Source of the DNA: Rhynchopus euleeides
Lineage: Eukaryota > Euglenozoa > Diplonemea > Diplonemida > Diplonemidae
Direction: 5' to 3'
Assembly: GCA_963210315.1 (NCBI GenBank)
Contig: OY723264.1
Span: forward strand, 496,001 to 560,000
Length of the DNA: 64,000 bases
The position numbers were made by a program, and so were the translations under genes. Each line of letters starts with the position of its first letter. Within the stretch, counting starts at the first letter, position 1. Below are positions 61,631-64,000 of the stretch, in pieces. The notes beneath the pieces are model-generated. The model was given only the letters and a program-made list of their open reading frames with translations. It had not been told where the DNA came from and made no database searches.

Positions 61631-63559
61631 TCACGCGGTGCTGGCGTCGGTGTCGGCGACGGTGGCGCACACGTACGACGCAGCAAAACCCTCAGCGTTC
61701 ACAGACCCGTCGCTGGTGAAGCGCACCACGGCAGGCCCCGACACACGCAGTGCCTCGACCGAACTGCGGCGCCCCGACTCGTGGAAGGTGCGCACCCACT
61801 TGTTGCCCCCGTCCGTCGGGGCCGTGTAGACCGAGACATAGTCGTAGTTGGTCTCGGTGTCGAACATGTCCCACGTCAGCACGAGCGACTGCCCTGCGGG
61901 GCACCCCTCGAGGCGCCAGCACTGGGCGTCGTTGTCCGCGTACGTCTGGTTCGCCCCGGGGTGCTCCAGGAAGGCGGCACCGTCGGCGCCCGCCAGCGGG
62001 GCTGCCTGCATCGCCCCGCCCTTGCACGCGCGCGGGTACTCCGGCAGGGGCAGCGGGATCGCCGCACGCCGGAACAGCTCGTTCACAATCTTCGTCTGCA
62101 GGTGCCCGTAGCGCGACGCCGCCGCGCTGGCCCACCGCCACGAGCTCGGCACGGCCTCCCCCTCGGCCCACTCGCCCGACATGCGCCACGAGTAGTACGG
62201 GCGCGGCTGCGCCTCCGGGGACGGGGTCCACAGGAAGTCGGGGTGGCGGTTGTTGTACCACTCCCCGCCCACAATCTCACCCGCCTCGTCCAGCTCCAGG
62301 TCGTAGTAGTACTGCACCGTCGTCACGGAGTCGCTCTCCTTGCTGTTCTCCTCCGCCTGCGTCGGCTCCGTCTCCACGAGGTACTCCATCTCCATCCGCA
62401 CCCCCACAATGTGCGTCGTCCGGCCGCTGCGGTACGCCGCAAACTTGTCCTCCGTGTGGTTCGCCAGCGGGATCATCGCCTCCTGCGGGGTCGCGGCCCG
62501 CCTGGACGTCTTCACGTTGAAGTACACCAGCTTGTACGAGTGCACGGGCTGGTTCCACACCTCGTAGTCGAACGTGGCGTCAATGATCAGGCTCCTGTGG
62601 CTCACACCCAACTGGTTTGCCACCGCGATGTGCAGCGTCCCCGGGTTCGTGTCGAAGCATTCCTGGTCCTTCACGCGCCCGTTCGCCGCGTCCTTCTCCA
62701 CGTCTGCCTCCTTCTTGTTGCACCGCCCCCCGATGAACCGGGTCGGGAACTGCACGTTCGCCCACAGCATCGTCCCGAGCGCCTTCACGTCTGCCGGGTA
62801 CATCACCACCTCCTCCCCGCGCGCCCCCGCCACGCTGATGGTGCGCACCGGGCGCGGCAGCATGTACGCGGCGGGTGCCCACCCGTGGCACAGCCCCATC
62901 CACGTCTCCACCGATCCGTTGTTGCGGTCCGCGTACCCCTTCCCGCTGTTCCACGCGTGCCGGGTCAGGTACCCGTTCGTGTCCCCGACAATCAGGTCGT
63001 ACTTCTCCGATGGCGACAGGTCGCTCGCCTTCTCCGTCGTGTTGTAGGTCGCGACGGGGTGCTCCTGCGAGTACTGGTAGAAGTCGGACCACTTCCGCGG
63101 GCGCGTCGCCGCCAGCCCCTCGTCCCCGTAGCGCCACCCCGTCGACCCCCGGTACAGCGGCCAGTACGTGTCCGACCACGACTGCGTCGGCAGCGTGTAC
63201 TCGCGCGGCACCTCCGCGTCCAGCCTCCACAGGTTCGTGATCACCGACGCCCCGCCGTCCACGAGGGCCGCCGCCTGCTCCTGAGATGCGCTGGCCGCCT
63301 GCGCCTGCCGCGCAACGCTGCTCGCACGCAGCAGCTTCTCGCGCTGCTGCGCCTTCAGGGACACGTACTCCCCGGACTTCACCTGCTCGGGAGTGAAGGG
63401 GGACGTGGCACGGTGCGCCCCACGCCTGCGCGCAGGCATCTCACCCATCACCTCCTGCGGGTGGTCCTGCAGCCGCTGCATGTAGTCGCTGATCTCCTGC
63501 TGCACTGTTGCCGCCGCGGGCACAGCCGCCCACATCAGCACTGCTGCGAGTGTGCGCAT
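61631..63559 (-). CDS. Secreted transglutaminase-elicitor-like protein with CUB-like domain
   Basis: 642 aa, single exon, ATG 63559. Signal peptide MRTLAAVLMWAAVPAAA, then a helical N-terminal region (SLKAQQREKLLRASSVARQA). From about residue 110 the sequence has the look of the transglutaminase-elicitor family known from oomycetes: WSDTYWPLYRGSTGWRYGD, then MGLCHGWAPAAYML with the candidate catalytic Cys at 224. Later come LGVSHRSLIIDATFDYEVWN, supplying His and Asp candidates, and YYYDLELDEAGEIVGGEWY. The final ~110 residues (QCWRLEGCPAGQSLVLTWDM, DTETNYDYVSVYT, AVVRFTSDGSVNAEGFAASY) read as a CUB-like beta-sandwich. Predicted role: secreted protein cross-linking enzyme with a binding module. 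The start codon is chosen because ATG precedes the signal peptide directly. Confidence 0.8.
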   Translation of the reverse strand: MRTLAAVLMWAAVPAAATVQQEISDYMQRLQDHPQEVMGEMPARRRGAHRATSPFTPEQVKSGEYVSLKAQQREKLLRASSVARQAQAASASQEQAAALVDGGASVITNLWRLDAEVPREYTLPTQSWSDTYWPLYRGSTGWRYGDEGLAATRPRKWSDFYQYSQEHPVATYNTTEKASDLSPSEKYDLIVGDTNGYLTRHAWNSGKGYADRNNGSVETWMGLCHGWAPAAYMLPRPVRTISVAGARGEEVVMYPADVKALGTMLWANVQFPTRFIGGRCNKKEADVEKDAANGRVKDQECFDTNPGTLHIAVANQLGVSHRSLIIDATFDYEVWNQPVHSYKLVYFNVKTSRRAATPQEAMIPLANHTEDKFAAYRSGRTTHIVGVRMEMEYLVETEPTQAEENSKESDSVTTVQYYYDLELDEAGEIVGGEWYNNRHPDFLWTPSPEAQPRPYYSWRMSGEWAEGEAVPSSWRWASAAASRYGHLQTKIVNELFRRAAIPLPLPEYPRACKGGAMQAAPLAGADGAAFLEHPGANQTYADNDAQCWRLEGCPAGQSLVLTWDMFDTETNYDYVSVYTAPTDGGNKWVRTFHESGRRSSVEALRVSGPAVVRFTSDGSVNAEGFAASYVCATVADTDASTA

Positions 63560-64000
63560 CTTGCCGTCACTCACAATATGGTATTAGTGAATCTGCGTGT
63601 GCACAGGGTGGTGGTGGTGGTGGTTGTGGTGGCGGCGAGGGCAGGCAGAGTTCAGACAGCAAGTGCAACGGAGGAGGGGAGGGGGGTGTGGCGACTGGCG
63701 ACTGGTGTGACTGGCACACAACCTTAAGGCTCCCAGGGGGTCTTCGCTACGGGGTGGTCGTCAGTGCATTTCCTGTTGAAATAGCTGAAAGCTGACGAAG
63801 ATTGACGAAGAATAACGACCACCAAAATTGGCTAGAATACGTTTCGGAAAACCCTGGGGGCGGGTGGGCAGCAGGCAGTGAACAAGGCTTCGGGTGGACG
63901 AAGAGCATCTGGGAGACGCAGAATATTGCGGGTGCCAGCTCATTCATCCACACTGAGGCAGAAGTGCTATGACGACCAGGGCAGAGCCTCAGGGACACGC
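63560..64000. other. Upstream region of transglutaminase gene
   Basis: It contains GGT repeats at 63608-63622 and the second copy of the 95-bp repeat. No gene was seen to the end of the window. Confidence 0.4.
63626..63720. repeat. 95-bp exact repeat, copy 2
   Basis: Identical to 57281-57375; located just upstream of the transglutaminase gene. Confidence 0.85.

Noticed and set aside
61571-63727. Long plus-strand open frame of ~718 codons
   Set aside because: It is the antisense shadow of the transglutaminase-like gene; composition is Arg/His/Val-rich low complexity with no domain.

Overview
This window is nuclear DNA from a GC-rich, intron-bearing protist. It holds about sixteen supported protein genes, and every one lies on the minus strand. 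Exons can be joined precisely because sixteen predicted introns all begin with GTATG and end with AG, and fifteen of them fall between codons. Several start codons sit only 5-35 bases downstream of a pyrimidine-rich stretch ending in AG, which looks like a trans-splicing acceptor. One-strand gene arrays, very short leaders, a kinetoplastid-like eIF6 and GTATG donors together suggest a euglenozoan, possibly a diplonemid. That assignment is an inference, not proven.

Layout, left to right. 1-1504 is the right part of a fold-back transposon carrying a nested palindromic element. 1505-4949 is gene-poor. 4950-5681 encodes a CCCH zinc-finger protein. About 6.17-17.5 kb is a tandem duplication of a secreted astacin metalloprotease gene; each copy is split inside its zinc-binding motif by a ~760-base insert bounded by 18-bp direct repeats. 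19.06-20.41 kb encodes translation factor eIF6 in four exons. 21.6-24.7 kb encodes a PH-like/coiled-coil protein in four exons. 25.5-28.2 kb is a mobile-element cluster: a hAT-like element with a truncated transposase, then a fold-back element with 203-bp terminal repeats whose empty target site is preserved next door. 28.2-38.1 kb is a triplication of a two-TM membrane-protein gene with mosaic differences. 39.7-45.5 kb encodes a very large multi-pass receptor-like protein with a cytoplasmic STE11/MAPKKK-type kinase.

The right third holds a small TM protein, alpha-SNAP, a PH-domain protein, a small zinc-ribbon protein, a coiled-coil protein, an Rtf1/Plus3-like protein, a type I membrane protein and a secreted transglutaminase-elicitor-like protein with a C-terminal CUB-like domain. 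Housekeeping genes (eIF6, alpha-SNAP) are intermixed with secreted enzymes (astacins, transglutaminase) and surface receptors, as expected of a free-living phagotroph or osmotroph.

No tRNA, rRNA, CRISPR or viral genes were recognised. Long G homopolymers (14-22 nt) all lie on the plus strand, so they are C tracts in the transcribed sense. The most unusual items are the non-canonical repeat-bounded astacin introns, the fold-back element built of self-complementary words with an intact empty site, and the receptor-MAPKKK fusion.
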